DNA of 64,000 bases from Delphinus delphis (lineage: Eukaryota > Chordata > Mammalia > Artiodactyla > Delphinidae), in assembly GCF_949987515.2 (NCBI RefSeq), contig NW_027192650.1:3720001-3784000 (forward strand), read 5' to 3'. This document shows, in pieces, positions 63,131-64,000 of this stretch. Numbering within the stretch: the first letter of the stretch is position 1; every line of letters begins with the position of its first letter. Below the pieces are notes generated by a model. The model saw nothing but the letters and a program-made list of their open reading frames with translations. It was not told the origin of the DNA and did not search any database. The translations under genes were made by a program, and so were the position numbers.

Positions 63131-64000
63131 GATAGGATTGGAGAGGTTCGGTGAGCAAATGAAGACCCTTTGAAGTCATATTGCATGGTACCCATTCCAC
63201 GGGTTTCAACTACCCAGGTTTTAGGTATTCTTCCTTCAGCTAAAACATGCATGTGGAACCCAGAGTATGATCAACCATGTGATCGGGAGACGTGTTCAAA
63301 TATGTCTCAGTTTTCCTCCCCTGGTACTCGGGTGCAACATTCCAGACGCTTTACTAACACTCTCCCCACTTGGAGAGTCAGCTCCTTTAACCTCCTGTTT
63401 GGCCCAGTTTGCAATTTCTGCGGAAGATGAACAGGAATAGCGAGAACCAATGAGAGGCTAGCTGGAGGTGTCTGGACGGGCAAATTTAACTCTCATTTCC
63501 CACCAGGAAGAGGAATTAACCAAAGGCTCAGCGTGCCATGCCAGAACCAGATTAGGGCCTGAAGCCATCCTGCGGTGTTGCGGCCAGGTCACAAGAAAGC
63601 GAGTTGAAGAAAGGAGCTCAGGGGCACTGTAATTCACAAACCTGCAGAGTTATAAATGACAGCTATCGTCCAAAAATAGACTGAAGTAAGGCTGCCAAGA
63701 GGACTTGAAAGCTGGGCAGAATTGCAGGAAACCGATTTCAGGAGGTAGACTGGAATTGCATTGAAAGCATAGGAAAAGAGGCAGAACGTCCACAATGATG
63801 CACTTGGCCAAAAAGGGCGTATGCGTTTTTTTCTGAATATATTCAGGAAAAAACGCATATGCCCTTTTTGGCCAACCAAGCAAACTTGCAAAGGAAATCT
63901 GCACTACAATGAAGTCTCACTTCTCCCCGGTCAAAAGGGCCATCTGAAAAAAGTGTAAAATCCAGAAAGGCAGGACAGGCCATGGAGAACTGGGAGCCTT
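63131..64000 (+). repeat. Satellite monomer 41 (partial, first 870 bp)
   Basis: Cut by the window edge within the L1-derived part. Head F with ggttttaggtatt and a unique agtcagctcc. Palindrome 63804-63875 has two mismatches (ttttttctgaat left, gcatatgcc right). Confidence 0.95.

Larger units (their letters stand above)
1..64000 (+). repeat. Satellite DNA array, ~1,579-bp monomer, 40 full copies plus one partial; common cetacean satellite
   Basis: The same sequence recurs about every 1,579 bp across the entire window, always in the same orientation, with only point differences and small indels. Single-copy landmarks recur once per period: the KpnI-type site ggtacc, the PstI-type site ctgcag, the HindIII-type site within gcaagcttgc, and the 72-bp palindrome. 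Period length and the L1 content match what I remember of the common cetacean satellite, whose delphinid form is about 1.58 kb; the species assignment is inference. No non-satellite DNA is visible at either edge, so the array extends beyond the window on both sides. Such satellites belong to constitutive heterochromatin and are not expected to encode protein. Confidence 0.95.

Noticed and set aside
1..64000. CENP-B box in the monomer
   Set aside because: I looked for the nTTCGnnnnAnnCGGGn core on both strands. CGGG occurs after ACT (tactcgggt, cactcggga), but the TTCG half is missing at the required spacing. A motif scan could still find a degenerate version.
1..64000. CRISPR array
   Set aside because: Repeat units are 1.58 kb with no short direct repeats and unique spacers; this is eukaryotic satellite DNA.

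Overview
The whole window is one uninterrupted satellite DNA array. A monomer of about 1,579 bp is repeated head to tail in one orientation: 40 complete copies and one partial copy (63131-64000), phased here on the landmark gataggattgg that opens the window. Lengths run from 1576 to 1581 bp, except three copies of 1590 bp (an 11-bp duplication) and one of 1521 bp (a 58-bp deletion). I see no credible protein-coding gene, RNA gene, CRISPR array or foreign insertion.

The organism is almost certainly a cetacean, probably an oceanic dolphin (Delphinidae). From memory, the common cetacean highly repetitive DNA component was described in the killer whale with a 1,579-bp repeat, and delphinids carry the roughly 1.58-kb form where other cetaceans carry a roughly 1.7-kb form. 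I also recall a report that cetacean heterochromatin satellites derive from L1. Neither point could be checked here.

Monomer layout, using copy 1 coordinates: (a) 1-504, a segment of origin I cannot assign, with a 7-bp-stem hairpin; (b) 505-673, possibly degenerate L1 ORF2; (c) 674-745, a 72-bp spacerless perfect palindrome; (d) 746-1560, clearly recognisable as the decayed 3' end of an L1 retrotransposon, covering the ORF2 C-terminus and 3' UTR, sense on the + strand; (e) about 20 bp of junction before the next copy.

The copies form a mosaic of haplotypes rather than a fixed higher-order repeat. Two L1-tail types exist, alpha (majority) and beta (closer to L1), with recombinants between them. 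Shared private variants recur at spacings of one monomer (5/6, 38/39), two monomers (17-18a/19-20a, 22-23/24-25) and six monomers (20b-22/26b-28, 33b-34a/39b-40a). This fits ongoing unequal crossover and gene conversion. The palindrome is perfect in 21 of 41 copies. The most unusual structural element is this palindrome, which sits where the surrounding L1 ORF2 sequence has a GGCCAA motif.
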